In this document: piece after piece, positions 46,004 through 55,118 of the stretch | Layout: every line of letters begins with the position of its first letter | Position numbering within the stretch: the first letter of the stretch is position 1 | From: Acidipropionibacterium jensenii DSM 20535 | Lineage (GTDB): Bacteria > Actinomycetota > Actinomycetes > Propionibacteriales > Propionibacteriaceae | NCBI RefSeq assembly: GCF_000425285.1 | Contig: NZ_AUDD01000008.1 | Span: 91,417 to 155,416, forward strand | DNA: 64,000 nucleotides | Reading direction: 5' to 3' | The notes under the pieces: model-generated | Told to the model about the DNA's origin: nothing | The model's input: the letters and a program-made list of their open reading frames with translations, nothing else | The model's database searches: none | Translations under genes and position numbers: made by a program

Positions 46004-46845
46004 GCAGCAGCGGCGAGGCCTACCGGGTCGCACGAGCCGAGAACCGGGCCGCCCTGGTCGGCTACCTGCCGGTCGGCCATCCCAGCGTCGCCGACTCCCT
46101 GAAGGCGATGAAGGCGCTCACCGAGGGGACCACCGGCGTCGGTGTGGACCTCGTCGAGATCGGTCTGCCCTACTCCGACCCGATGATGGACGGCACCGTC
46201 ATCCAGCACGCCACCACCGCGGCGCTGAGCCGCGGGGTGCACACCCGCGACGCCCTGCGCGCCGCCGAGACGGTCTCGGCCACCGGGACCCACTGCGTCG
46301 TGATGACCTACTGGAACCTCATCGAGCACTACGGTGTCGACGCCTTCGCCCGGGATCTCGCCTCCGCCGGCGGATCGGGCCTCATCACCCCCGATCTGAC
46401 CCCCGACGAGGCCGACCAGTGGTTCGAGGCCTCCGACGCCCACAGCCTGGACCGGATCTTCCTGGTGGCCCCCTCGTCCACCGAGGAGAGGCTCGCCCGG
46501 ACCGTCCACGCCTGTCGCGGCTGGGTCTACGCCACCAGCGTGATGGGGGTCACCGGCGCCCGCAACCAGACCTCCACCGCCGCCCCCGAGCTGGTCGCCC
46601 GGGTCAAGGCCGTCGATCCCGACATCCCGGTCGGGGTCGGGCTGGGGGTCTCCAACGGCGACCAGGCCGCCGAGATCGGATCCTTCGCCGACGGCGTCAT
46701 CGTGGGTTCGGCCCTGGTGCGCACCCTGGTGGAGGCCGACGAGTCCGGGGAGGGGGCCGACGCCGGCATCGAGCGGATGCGGCTCATCGTCGACGATCTG
46801 GTGGCCGGTGTGCGTCGCGCCCGGGTCACCGAGGGAGCACGGTGA
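46000..46845 (+). CDS. trpA: Tryptophan synthase alpha chain
   Basis: 281 residues. Releases indole from indole-glycerol phosphate for Trp[16 protein letters not shown] carries the catalytic Glu and [10 protein letters not shown] the catalytic Asp; VGVGLGVS and [10 protein letters not shown] form the phosphate site. GTG at 46000 with AGGAGG 7 nt upstream, overlapping trpB; ends overlapping lgt by 4 nt. Confidence 0.96.
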   Translation: MSSSGEAYRVARAENRAALVGYLPVGHPSVADSLKAMKALTEGTTGVGVDLVEIGLPYSDPMMDGTVIQHATTAALSRGVHTRDALRAAETVSATGTHCVVMTYWNLIEHYGVDAFARDLASAGGSGLITPDLTPDEADQWFEASDAHSLDRIFLVAPSSTEERLARTVHACRGWVYATSVMGVTGARNQTSTAAPELVARVKAVDPDIPVGVGLGVSNGDQAAEIGSFADGVIVGSALVRTLVEADESGEGADAGIERMRLIVDDLVAGVRRARVTEGAR

Positions 46846-47747
46846 GCCCAGCCTCGCTGAGCGGTCCGGCGGCGCTGTCGATCCCCAGTCCCCCCCTCAG
46901 CCAGTTCTCCCTGGGTCCGGTGACGATCCACATCTATGCGCTGTGCCTGCTGACCGGCATCGTGGTGGCCTACCTGCTGGGCCGGCGTCGCTACCGCGAC
47001 CGCGGCGGCACCGATGACGACTTCGAGGCGGTCGCCCTGTGGGCGGTGGTCTTCGGGATCGTCGGCGCCCGGGTCTACCACGTGATCACCGATCACGAGC
47101 TCTACTTCGGCCCCGGACGCCAGTGGTACCGCGCCTTCTTCATCTGGCAGGGCGGCCTGGGAATCTGGGGATCCATCACCGGCGGCGCCCTGGCCGTGCT
47201 GTGGGTCTGCCACCGCCGCGGACTCACCTTCGGCCCGATGGCCGACTCACTGGCCCCCGCCCTGCTGCTGGCCCAGGGGATCGGCCGGCTGGGCAACTGG
47301 TTCAACCAGGAGCTCTTCGGCTCCCCGACCACCCTGCCCTGGGGCCTGCGGATCGATCCGGCGCACCGTCCCGCCGGCTACCTGCAGTACCAGACCTTCC
47401 ACCCGACCTTCCTCTACGAACTCATCTGGAACGTCCTCGGCGCCCTGGCCCTGCTGTGGATCGACCGGCACTGGCGGCTGGAGCGCGGCAAACTCTTCGC
47501 CCTCTACGTCGTCGTCTACACCTTCGGCCGGTTCTGGGTGGAGAGGCTGCGGATCGATCCGGCCAACCACCTCGGTGGCTGGCGCCTCAACTCCTACACC
47601 TCGGTGATCGTCTTCACCGCCGGCCTGATCTGGTTCTGCTGGCTGCTGCGCTACCGGCCGGGGGCCGATCCGCGACCGGTGCGGGTGCCGCAGCCCGCGC
47701 CACCGGCGGACGATCACGAGGAGTCCGGCGCCTCCGAGTCCCGGTAG
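46842..47747 (+). CDS. lgt: Prolipoprotein diacylglyceryl transferase
   Basis: 301 residues, seven membrane helices. First enzyme of lipoprotein maturation, adding diacylglycerol to the lipobox cysteine. The signature GIGRLGNWFNQELFG and the preceding FIWQGGLGIWG are clear; GARVYHVITDH contains the conserved His/Tyr region. Hydrophilic C-terminal tail of about 30 residues. The GTG overlaps the trpA stop. Position at the end of the trp operon is conserved in actinobacteria. Confidence 0.95.
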   Translation: MSPASLSGPAALSIPSPPLSQFSLGPVTIHIYALCLLTGIVVAYLLGRRRYRDRGGTDDDFEAVALWAVVFGIVGARVYHVITDHELYFGPGRQWYRAFFIWQGGLGIWGSITGGALAVLWVCHRRGLTFGPMADSLAPALLLAQGIGRLGNWFNQELFGSPTTLPWGLRIDPAHRPAGYLQYQTFHPTFLYELIWNVLGALALLWIDRHWRLERGKLFALYVVVYTFGRFWVERLRIDPANHLGGWRLNSYTSVIVFTAGLIWFCWLLRYRPGADPRPVRVPQPAPPADDHEESGASESR

Positions 47748-47933
47748 TGTCACAGAGTGACCACCGGGGGTCTCAGAGTGCGAACCACTGTTTCATCTGC
47801 TGGGCGCTCTGTGGCACTCTGGCCGGTACCCCGCGGAGTGGCGATCTGTAACACGTCCGTAACTGTCCACCTGAATGCTGAAATGTGGACCGCTGGGCCC
47901 ACACCGCCGGGCGGAGTCTGAAAGGAGACCCGG
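47748..47933 (+). promoter_or_regulatory. gltBD upstream region with GTAAC-N6-GTAAC box
   Basis: 186 bp between lgt and gltB. GTAAC (47848-47852) and GTAAC (47859-47863) are separated by exactly 6 nt, the spacing of half-sites for the actinobacterial nitrogen regulator GlnR (GTnAC-N6-GaAAC type). Two related CTCTGTG/CAGAG-containing segments lie further upstream (about 47755 and 47807). The RBS AAAGGAG precedes the ATG. Regulator identity is inference. Confidence 0.4.
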
Positions 47934-50900
47934 ATGACCTTTGGCCATCTCCCCAAGCAGGGGCTGTACGACCCCTCCTTCGAACACGACGCCTGTGGTG
48001 TCGCATTCGTCGCCACGATGACCGGCGTCGCCAGTCACCAGATCGTCGAGCAGGCCCTCGAGGTGCTGCGCAATCTCGACCACCGCGGTGCCACCGGCGC
48101 CGATGCGGCGGCAGGCGACGGTGCCGGGATCCTCCTCCAGGTCCCGGACGCCTTCCTGCGCCGGGTCACCGGACTGCGGCTGCCCGAGCCGGGCTCCTAC
48201 GCCGTCGGGATGGCCTACATGCCGACCGACGAGGCCCAGCGCGCTCGCTCACGTGCGGTGATCGAGTTGATCGCCGCCGATGAGGGCATCGAGGTGCTCG
48301 GCTGGCGCGAGGTGCCGGTGCGTACCGAGACCCTCTCGCCGATCTCGCTGTCGACCATGCCGCACTTCGAGCAGGTCATGGTGCGGGCCCGCGACGGCCG
48401 GGTCGGGATGGACCTGGAGAGGCTGGCCTTCGTCCTGCGGCGCCGCGCCCAGCACGAGGCGGGGGTCTACTTCGCATCGCTGTCCGCCCGCACACTGGTC
48501 TACAAGGGCATGCTCACCACCAACCAGCTCGCCGAGTTCTTCCCGGAGCTGGGGGACGAGGACCTCACCAGCGCCCTGGCTCTGGTGCACTCGCGGTTCT
48601 CCACCAACACCTTCCCCACCTGGGAGCTGGCCCATCCCTTCCGGATGATCGCCCACAACGGCGAGATCAACACGGTGGCCGGCAACCGGAACTGGATGCG
48701 CGCCCGGGAGGCCCTGCTCAAGTCGGACCTCATCCCCGGGGAGCTGTCCCGGCTCTACCCGATCTGCACCCCCGGCGGTTCCGACTCGGCCTCTTTCGAC
48801 GAGGTACTGGAACTGCTCCACCTGGGCGGCCGCTCGCTGCCCCACGCGGTGCTCATGATGATCCCGGAGGCCTGGCAGAAGAGCGAGCACATGGACCCCC
48901 GGCTGCGCGACTTCTACGCCTTCCACTCCTTCCTGATGGAGCCCTGGGACGGCCCGGCCTGCGTCACCTTCACCGACGGCAACCAGATCGGTGCGGTGCT
49001 GGACCGCAACGGCCTGCGCCCGGCCCGGTACTGGGTGACCTCCGACGGACTGGTCGTCTTCGCCTCCGAGTCCGGGGTCCTGGAGATCCCCACCCACAAG
49101 GTGGTGCAGAAGGGCCGGCTGCAGCCCGGACGGATGTTCCTGGTCGACCTGTCCCAGCACCGGGTGGTCGACGACTCCGAGATCAAGGCCACCCTGGCCG
49201 AGGGAGCCCCCTACGGCGAGTGGCTCAAGGGGACGATGAATCTCGACGAGATCCCCGACCGGCCGCACATCGTCCACTCCCACTCCTCGGTGACCCGTCG
49301 TCAGCAGCTCTTCGGCTACACCAACGAGGACGAGAAGGTCCTCATCGCCCCGATGGCCAACAACGGCGTCGAGGCCCTCGGATCGATGGGCGACGACACC
49401 CCGCTGGCCGTCCTGTCGAACCGCTCGAGGATGCTGTGGGACTACTTCTCCCAGCTCTTCGCCCAGGTCACCAACCCGCCTCTCGACTCGATCCGCGAGG
49501 AACTGGTCACCTCCCTGACCGGCTCCATCGGACCGGAGGCCAACCTGCTGGATCCCGGCCCCGACTCCTGTCGCCAGCTGGTCATCAACTACCCGATCCT
49601 GGACTCCGACCAGCTGGCCAAGATCGTCCACATCAACGCCGACGGCACCCACCCGGGCCATCAGACCCATGTGGTGCGCGGGCTGTTCCAGGTGGAGCAG
49701 GGCGGCCAGGGCCTCGCCGACCGGATCGAGGAGATCCGCGACGAGGTCTCGGCCGCGATCGAGGACGGCGCACGGATCATCGTGCTGTCGGACCGGCACG
49801 CCACCAAGGAGCTGGCCCCGATCCCGTCCCTGCTGCTCACCTCCGCCGTCCACCACCACCTGGTGCGCCAGAAGACCCGCACCCAGGTGGGGCTGGTGGT
49901 GGAGGCCGGTGATGTCCGCGAGGTGCACCACGTCGCCCTGCTGATCGGCTACGGAGCCTCAGCGGTCAACCCGTACCTGTGCTTCGAGACCGCCGAGGAC
50001 ATGGCCCGCCACGAGACCTTCGTGGGAGTCACCCCCGAGACCGCGATCCACAACGTCTACAAGGCGCTTGGCAAGGGCGTGCTCAAGGTGATGAGCAAGA
50101 TGGGCGTCTCGACCATCTCCTCCTACACCGGTGCCCAGATCTTCGAGGCCACCGGCCTGTCCCAGGACTTCATCGACGAGTACTTCACCGGCACCACCAG
50201 CCGGATCGAGGGAATCGGGCTGACCGAGATCGCCGCCGAGATCCAGCGCCGGCACCGCCGCGCCTACCCGGAGACCGGGGTGCGACTGCCGCACCGCACC
50301 CTCCCGGTGGGCGGCCACTACCAGTGGCGCCGCGAGGGGGAGGACCACCTGCTCAACCCGGAGACCGTCTTCCGGCTCCAGCAGGCCACCCGCACCGAGG
50401 ACTACGAGCAGTTCAACCGCTACACCGATCTGGTCAACGAGAACTCCGCCCATCTGATGACCCTGCGCTCCATGCTGGAGTTCCGCCACGACCGTCCGCC
50501 GGTCCCGATCGAGGAGGTCGAGCCGGAGTCGGCGATCGTCAAGCGGTTCGCCACCGGGGCGATGAGCTACGGCTCGATCTCAATGGAGGCCCACCAGACC
50601 CTGGCGATCGCCATGAACCGGATCGGCGGCAAGTCGAACACCGGCGAGGGCGGCGAGGATCCCGAGCGACTCCACGACCCGCAGCGCCGCTCGGCGATCA
50701 AGCAGGTCGCCTCGGGCCGGTTCGGGGTGACCAGCGACTACCTGGTCAATGCCGACGACCTGCAGATCAAGATGGCCCAGGGCGCCAAGCCCGGCGAGGG
50801 CGGTCAGCTGCCCGGTCCGAAGGTCTACCCGTGGATCGCCCGGACCCGTCACTCGACCCCCGGGGTCGGACTGATCTCCCCGCCCCCGCACCACGACATC

Positions 50901-52454
50901 TACTCGATCGAGGACATCAAGCAGCTCATCCACGACCTCAAGTGCGCCAACCCGCGTGCCCGTGTGCACGTCAAGCTGGTGGCCGAGGCGGGGGTCGGCA
51001 CGGTGGCCGCCGGAGTCTCCAAGGCCAAGGCCGACGTGGTGCTCATCTCGGGACACGACGGCGGAACCGGAGCCGCCCCGCTCACCTCGATCAAGCACGC
51101 CGGAGGTCCCTGGGAGCTCGGCCTGGCCGAGACCCAGCAGACCCTGCTGGTCAACGGGCTGCGCGACCGGATCGTCGTCCAGTGCGACGGCCAGCTCAAG
51201 ACCGGCCGGGACGTCCTCATCGCGATGCTGCTGGGAGCAGAGGAGTTCGGCTGCGCCACCACCGCCCTGGTGGTGGAGGGCTGCATCATGATGCGCAAGT
51301 GCCACTCCGACACCTGCCCGGTCGGGATCGCCACCCAGAACCCCGAGCTGCGCAAGAAGTTCGCCGGCAACCCCGACCACGTGGTGACCTTCTTCATGTT
51401 CATGGCCCGTCAGGTCCGTGAACTCCTCGCCGAGCTGGGATTCCGCTCGGTGGAGGAGGCGGTCGGCCACGTCGAGGTGCTCAAGGCCCGCACCGGCATC
51501 ACCCACTGGAAGGCCCGGGCGCTGGACCTGTCCCCGGTGCTGGCCCAGGTCGAGGTGCCCTACGGCCAGACCCTGCACCACCGCATCAACCAGGACCACG
51601 ACCTCGAGGACAGCCTCGACGTCACCCTGATCGACCTGGCCGCACCCGCTCTGGAGAACGGCGAGCAGGTGCACGCCCGACTGGCGATCCGCAACGTCGA
51701 CCGGACGGTCGGCACCATGCTCGGCAACCGGGTGACCCGGGCCACCAACGGCAAGGGACTGCCCGAGGGGACCATCGCCTTCACCTTCGACGGCACCGCC
51801 GGCCAGAGCTTCGGCGCCTTCCTGCCGGCCGGGGTCACCCTCAAGCTGGTCGGTGACGCCAACGACTACGTCGCCAAGGGACTGTCCGGGGGCCGGATCA
51901 TCGTGACCCCGCCCGAGGACGTGGTGTTCCGTCCCGAGGAGCAGATCATCGCCGGCAATGTCATCGGTTACGGTGCCACCAGCGGCCAGATCTTCCTGAG
52001 GGGACTGGTCGGCGAGCGGTTCTGCGTGCGCAACTCCGGGGCCACCGCGGTGGTCGAGGGGGTCGGCGACCACGGCTGCGAGTACATGACCGGGGGAGAG
52101 GCCCTCGTACTGGGACCCACCGGGCGCAACTTCGCCGCCGGGATGTCCGGCGGCGTCGCCTGGGTGCTGCACCTGGACCCGACCCGTCTCAATCCCGAGA
52201 TGGTCGACGGAATGCCCCTCGAGGACTCCGACCTGGTGAGAATCCGGGAACTGCTCACCGCCCATCTGGAGGCCACCGGGTCGACGGTCGCCGCCGGCCT
52301 GCTGGACGCCGATGACGAGACCCTGTCCAAGGACTTCACCAAGGTCGTGCCCCGCGACTACGCCCGCATCCTGCGCGTCGTCGACGAGGCGAAGACCCAG
52401 CACCTGGACGAACACGACACCACCGAACTGCTGATGGAGGCTTCCCATGGCTGA
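47934..52454 (+). CDS. gltB: Glutamate synthase (NADPH) large subunit
   Basis: 1506 residues. Makes two glutamates from glutamine and 2-oxoglutarate. The N-terminal amidotransferase nucleophile is Cys21 in [10 protein letters not shown] after a propeptide; [19 protein letters not shown] and [10 protein letters not shown] complete the glutaminase domain (to about 400). The central domain leads to the FMN-binding barrel ([21 protein letters not shown]) with the 3Fe-4S cysteines in [16 protein letters not shown]. The C-terminal GXGXG beta-helix covers the last ~270 residues. AAAGGAG RBS. Overlaps gltD by 8 nt. Confidence 0.97.
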   Translation: MTFGHLPKQGLYDPSFEHDACGVAFVATMTGVASHQIVEQALEVLRNLDHRGATGADAAAGDGAGILLQVPDAFLRRVTGLRLPEPGSYAVGMAYMPTDEAQRARSRAVIELIAADEGIEVLGWREVPVRTETLSPISLSTMPHFEQVMVRARDGRVGMDLERLAFVLRRRAQHEAGVYFASLSARTLVYKGMLTTNQLAEFFPELGDEDLTSALALVHSRFSTNTFPTWELAHPFRMIAHNGEINTVAGNRNWMRAREALLKSDLIPGELSRLYPICTPGGSDSASFDEVLELLHLGGRSLPHAVLMMIPEAWQKSEHMDPRLRDFYAFHSFLMEPWDGPACVTFTDGNQIGAVLDRNGLRPARYWVTSDGLVVFASESGVLEIPTHKVVQKGRLQPGRMFLVDLSQHRVVDDSEIKATLAEGAPYGEWLKGTMNLDEIPDRPHIVHSHSSVTRRQQLFGYTNEDEKVLIAPMANNGVEALGSMGDDTPLAVLSNRSRMLWDYFSQLFAQVTNPPLDSIREELVTSLTGSIGPEANLLDPGPDSCRQLVINYPILDSDQLAKIVHINADGTHPGHQTHVVRGLFQVEQGGQGLADRIEEIRDEVSAAIEDGARIIVLSDRHATKELAPIPSLLLTSAVHHHLVRQKTRTQVGLVVEAGDVREVHHVALLIGYGASAVNPYLCFETAEDMARHETFVGVTPETAIHNVYKALGKGVLKVMSKMGVSTISSYTGAQIFEATGLSQDFIDEYFTGTTSRIEGIGLTEIAAEIQRRHRRAYPETGVRLPHRTLPVGGHYQWRREGEDHLLNPETVFRLQQATRTEDYEQFNRYTDLVNENSAHLMTLRSMLEFRHDRPPVPIEEVEPESAIVKRFATGAMSYGSISMEAHQTLAIAMNRIGGKSNTGEGGEDPERLHDPQRRSAIKQVASGRFGVTSDYLVNADDLQIKMAQGAKPGEGGQLPGPKVYPWIARTRHSTPGVGLISPPPHHDIYSIEDIKQLIHDLKCANPRARVHVKLVAEAGVGTVAAGVSKAKADVVLISGHDGGTGAAPLTSIKHAGGPWELGLAETQQTLLVNGLRDRIVVQCDGQLKTGRDVLIAMLLGAEEFGCATTALVVEGCIMMRKCHSDTCPVGIATQNPELRKKFAGNPDHVVTFFMFMARQVRELLAELGFRSVEEAVGHVEVLKARTGITHWKARALDLSPVLAQVEVPYGQTLHHRINQDHDLEDSLDVTLIDLAAPALENGEQVHARLAIRNVDRTVGTMLGNRVTRATNGKGLPEGTIAFTFDGTAGQSFGAFLPAGVTLKLVGDANDYVAKGLSGGRIIVTPPEDVVFRPEEQIIAGNVIGYGATSGQIFLRGLVGERFCVRNSGATAVVEGVGDHGCEYMTGGEALVLGPTGRNFAAGMSGGVAWVLHLDPTRLNPEMVDGMPLEDSDLVRIRELLTAHLEATGSTVAAGLLDADDETLSKDFTKVVPRDYARILRVVDEAKTQHLDEHDTTELLMEASHG

Positions 52455-53916
52455 TCCACGCGGATTCATCAAGTACCCCCGCGAGGTTGTCGAGCGCCGA
52501 CCGGTCGACGAGCGGCTGGAGGACTGGAAGGAGGTCTACCCGGGCACCCCCGGGCACGCCCTGCTGCCGATCATCACCGACCAGGCCGCCCGGTGCATGG
52601 ACTGCGGCATCCCCTTCTGCCACTCCGGCTGTCCGCTGGGCAATCTCATTCCCGAGTGGAACGACCTGATCTGGCGCGACGAGTGGCGCGACGCCCTGGA
52701 GCGGCTGCACGCCACCAACAACTTCCCGGAGTTCACCGGCAGGCTGTGCCCGGCTCCCTGCGAGACGGCCTGCGTGGAGGGGATCAACCGCGATCCGGTC
52801 ACCATCAAGAACATCGAGGTGGCGATCATCGACAAGGCCTGGGAGGACCGTCGGGTGATCCCCGAGGTGCCCGACTGGCACTCCCTCAAGACCGTCGCGG
52901 TGGTGGGATCGGGCCCGGCCGGACTGGCCGCCGCCCAGCAGCTCACCCGGGCCGGTCACACCGTGGTGGTCTACGAGCGCGCCGACGCCATCGGCGGGCT
53001 GATGCGCTACGGGATCCCCGAGTTCAAGCTCGAGAAGGCGGTCCTGGACCGCCGGATCAAGCAGATGGACCTGGAGGGCACCGTCTTCAGGACCAACACC
53101 GAGATCGGCGTCGACATCACCGGCGAGGAGCTGCGCGAGCGGTTCGACGCCGTGGTGCTGGCGATCGGCTCGACCACCCCGCGCGATCTGGGGGCGCCGG
53201 GCCGTGAGCTCGGCGGGATCCACCAGGCGGTGGAGTACCTCACCCAGAACACCAAGGTGGTCCACGGTGCGGTGATCCCCGACCAGGTGGTGGCCACCGG
53301 CAAGGACGTCATCGTCATCGGCGGCGGCGACACCTCCAACGACTGTCTGGGCACCGCCCTGCGGCAGGGTGCCCGCTCCGTCACGCAGCTGGAGATCATG
53401 CCCCATCCGCCGGCCAGCCGTCCCGCCGGTCAGCCGTGGCCGACCTACCCGATGATCTACCGGGTGGCCAGCGCCAATGAGGAGGGCGGCGAGCGGGTGT
53501 ACTCGACCAACACCCTGGAGTTCCTCGCCGACGAGCAGGGCAATGTGCGCGCCCTCGAGGTGACCGAGGTGCGCCGCGAGGGTCGCAGCTTCGTGCCGGT
53601 GCCCGGCACCGAACGGGAGCTGCCCGCCCAGCTGGTGGTCCTCGCAATGGGATTCACCGGGCCTCAGAAGGAGGGCCTGGTCAACGAGCTCGGCCTGGAT
53701 CTGGACGCCCGCGGCAACATCTCCCGCAGCGACGACTACTCCACCTCGGTCCCCGGCGTCTTCGCCTGCGGTGACGCGGGGCGCGGCCAGTCGCTCATCG
53801 TGTGGGCGATCGCCGAGGGCCGCTCGGCGGCCAACGGGGTCGACGCCTTCCTGTCGGGGACGCGGTCCGTGCTGCCCCGCCCGGTCGATCCCTCGACCCG
53901 CCAGCTGATGGTGTGA
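52447..53916 (+). CDS. gltD: Glutamate synthase (NADPH) small subunit
   Basis: 489 residues. Transfers electrons from NADPH through FAD and two 4Fe-4S clusters to GltB. N-terminal cluster cysteines are in [17 protein letters not shown] and [12 protein letters not shown]; the FAD site is [16 protein letters not shown] and the NADPH site [11 protein letters not shown]; the second FAD motif is [17 protein letters not shown] lies inside the gltB end. A strong hairpin follows the stop by 20 nt. Confidence 0.97.
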   Translation: MADPRGFIKYPREVVERRPVDERLEDWKEVYPGTPGHALLPIITDQAARCMDCGIPFCHSGCPLGNLIPEWNDLIWRDEWRDALERLHATNNFPEFTGRLCPAPCETACVEGINRDPVTIKNIEVAIIDKAWEDRRVIPEVPDWHSLKTVAVVGSGPAGLAAAQQLTRAGHTVVVYERADAIGGLMRYGIPEFKLEKAVLDRRIKQMDLEGTVFRTNTEIGVDITGEELRERFDAVVLAIGSTTPRDLGAPGRELGGIHQAVEYLTQNTKVVHGAVIPDQVVATGKDVIVIGGGDTSNDCLGTALRQGARSVTQLEIMPHPPASRPAGQPWPTYPMIYRVASANEEGGERVYSTNTLEFLADEQGNVRALEVTEVRREGRSFVPVPGTERELPAQLVVLAMGFTGPQKEGLVNELGLDLDARGNISRSDDYSTSVPGVFACGDAGRGQSLIVWAIAEGRSAANGVDAFLSGTRSVLPRPVDPSTRQLMV

Positions 53917-53935
53917 CGCCGGTCACTGCGGCCCG

Positions 53936-53979
53936 GACGGCTGTGGCCCGTCCCCGATCGGGGACGGGCCACAGCCGTC
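53936..53979 (+). terminator. Perfect 20-bp hairpin after gltBD
   Basis: 53936-53955 pairs with 53960-53979 around GATC. G/C-rich, no T tract. Ends 12 nt before the -10 box of the next gene. Confidence 0.75.
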
Positions 53980-53990
53980 TCAGGGGCCGG

Positions 53991-53996
53991 TAGGGT
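53991..53996 (+). promoter_or_regulatory. Candidate -10 box of the VDGPEQ-repeat protein gene
   Basis: TAGGGT, 7 nt, then ATG 54004; no Shine-Dalgarno, leaderless geometry. Confidence 0.5.
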
Positions 53997-54003
53997 CGGG
54001 GCC

Positions 54004-54363
54004 ATGGCCAGCAGTTCACACAGCGTTGATGGGCCGGAGCAGGTTGATGGGCCGGAGCAGGTTGATGGGCCGGAGCAGGCTGCCGGGCTGGATCCGGCCG
54101 GCGCGGCTCACGCATCCAGGCTGAGAGCCACCCGGCGGGCCGCCCTCATCGGCGCGATCGGGTTCGTGGTCTCCGACCTGGTGATCGTGGCGGTCGGCGA
54201 GGCCAATCTGGTCTTCATGATCGCCAGCATCGCCAGTGGGCTGTTCTTCCTGGTGCTGCTCTACGCCCTGGTGAGCTGGGGCTACCTGAGATCGGTGGCC
54301 CGGGCGGCACGCCTGGACGCCGAGCTGGACGCCCAGGAGATCACTCGACCCGACCCTCGATGA
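54004..54363 (+). CDS. Small membrane protein with VDGPEQ triplicate N terminus
   Basis: 119 residues. After MASSSHS come three identical VDGPEQ hexapeptides encoded by three identical 18-bp units, then an Ala-rich stretch, a basic region (RLRATRRA), two hydrophobic helices (about 47-63 and 68-92), and an acidic tail. I do not recognise a family. Its last 23 bp overlap the end of the oppositely oriented DUF308 gene. Confidence 0.7.
   Translation: MASSSHSVDGPEQVDGPEQVDGPEQAAGLDPAGAAHASRLRATRRAALIGAIGFVVSDLVIVAVGEANLVFMIASIASGLFFLVLLYALVSWGYLRSVARAARLDAELDAQEITRPDPR
54025..54078 (+). repeat. 18-bp tandem repeat (x3) inside a coding region
   Basis: Three perfect copies of GTTGATGGGCCGGAGCAG at 54025, 54043 and 54061, in frame and encoding VDGPEQ each time. 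Copy number change would keep the frame. Confidence 0.95.
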
Positions 54364-55030
54364 CCGGGCCGTCACCGGGACCCCCCGAGGAGGAGTCGTG
54401 ATGGGATCCTGTCGAGTCCTCGGGGACCACCTCGCCCTCGATGACGGTCGGTGTCGCGGAGGCACCCGCCCGCCCGATCACACCGGTGAGATGGCGCATC
54501 CCGACGGCCAGCCCGATGTGGGCGGCGCCGTAGACCATCACCCCCAGGCCGATCAGCCAGCCCAGCGCCGCCACCCCGAAGCCGGGATGGACCAGGCCGA
54601 TCACACCGAGCACCAGGCAGACCACACCCGCCGCCAGCGGCCACAGCCAGGCCCGCCGGGTGAGCGGCATCAGGGGCACCGCCACCAGGGCCAGGCCGAG
54701 CCCCACCAGCGTCACCCAGGCCGCCGTGAGCACGACCAGAACCCGCAGCAACGGGCCGGGGTGCCACAGCATCAGCAGACCCATCACGATTCCCGCCACC
54801 CCGAGCAGCGCCATCAGGCGGGAGCCGGGCAGGCCGCGCATCGCCCGGGCATTGACCAGACTGATGACCGAGTCGACGAGCACGTAGATCCCGAGCACCA
54901 CCACCAGGGTCACCACCGTGGGACCGGGCCACACCAGGGCGACGATGCCCGCCGCGACGGCGAACACCCCCTTGATCATCGGTAGCCACCACAGGGAGCT
55001 CAGGGTTCGCGTCAGCGTCGGTGTCGACAT
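54341..55030 (-). CDS. DUF308/HdeD-like membrane protein
   Basis: 229 residues with six transmembrane helices in three pairs (about residues 15-180), fitting the DUF308/HdeD family; E. coli HdeD is linked to acid resistance, but the role here is unknown. The C-terminal 45 residues are hydrophilic. ATG 55030 preferred to 55060: TATCCT sits exactly 6 nt upstream (55037-55042, complement), giving a leaderless start. Divergent from dnaE (88-bp gap); its 3' end overlaps the VDGPEQ-protein gene by 23 bp. Confidence 0.82.
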   Translation of the reverse strand: MSTPTLTRTLSSLWWLPMIKGVFAVAAGIVALVWPGPTVVTLVVVLGIYVLVDSVISLVNARAMRGLPGSRLMALLGVAGIVMGLLMLWHPGPLLRVLVVLTAAWVTLVGLGLALVAVPLMPLTRRAWLWPLAAGVVCLVLGVIGLVHPGFGVAALGWLIGLGVMVYGAAHIGLAVGMRHLTGVIGRAGASATPTVIEGEVVPEDSTGSHHDSSSGGPGDGPVIEGRVE

Positions 55031-55036
55031 GGTTCC

Positions 55037-55042
55037 AGGATA
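55037..55042 (-). promoter_or_regulatory. Candidate -10 box of the DUF308 gene
   Basis: TATCCT on the minus strand, 6 nt before ATG 55030; no Shine-Dalgarno. Confidence 0.5.
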
Positions 55043-55082
55043 TGGGTCGCACGGACGCACCCAAGACGCTTCGGGCAGGGGC

Positions 55083-55088
55083 TATCGT
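55083..55088 (+). promoter_or_regulatory. Candidate -10 box of dnaE
   Basis: TATCGT about 30 nt before the dnaE GTG, leaving a short leader with GAGAGG as the RBS. Confidence 0.45.
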
Positions 55089-55118
55089 GTTGGCGATCCC
55101 GACCCGAGAGGCGCATCC

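Noticed and set aside
39954..54078. CRISPR array
   Set aside because: The tandem repeats at 39954 and 54025 have no spacers between units, are only 15-18 bp, and no cas genes are nearby.
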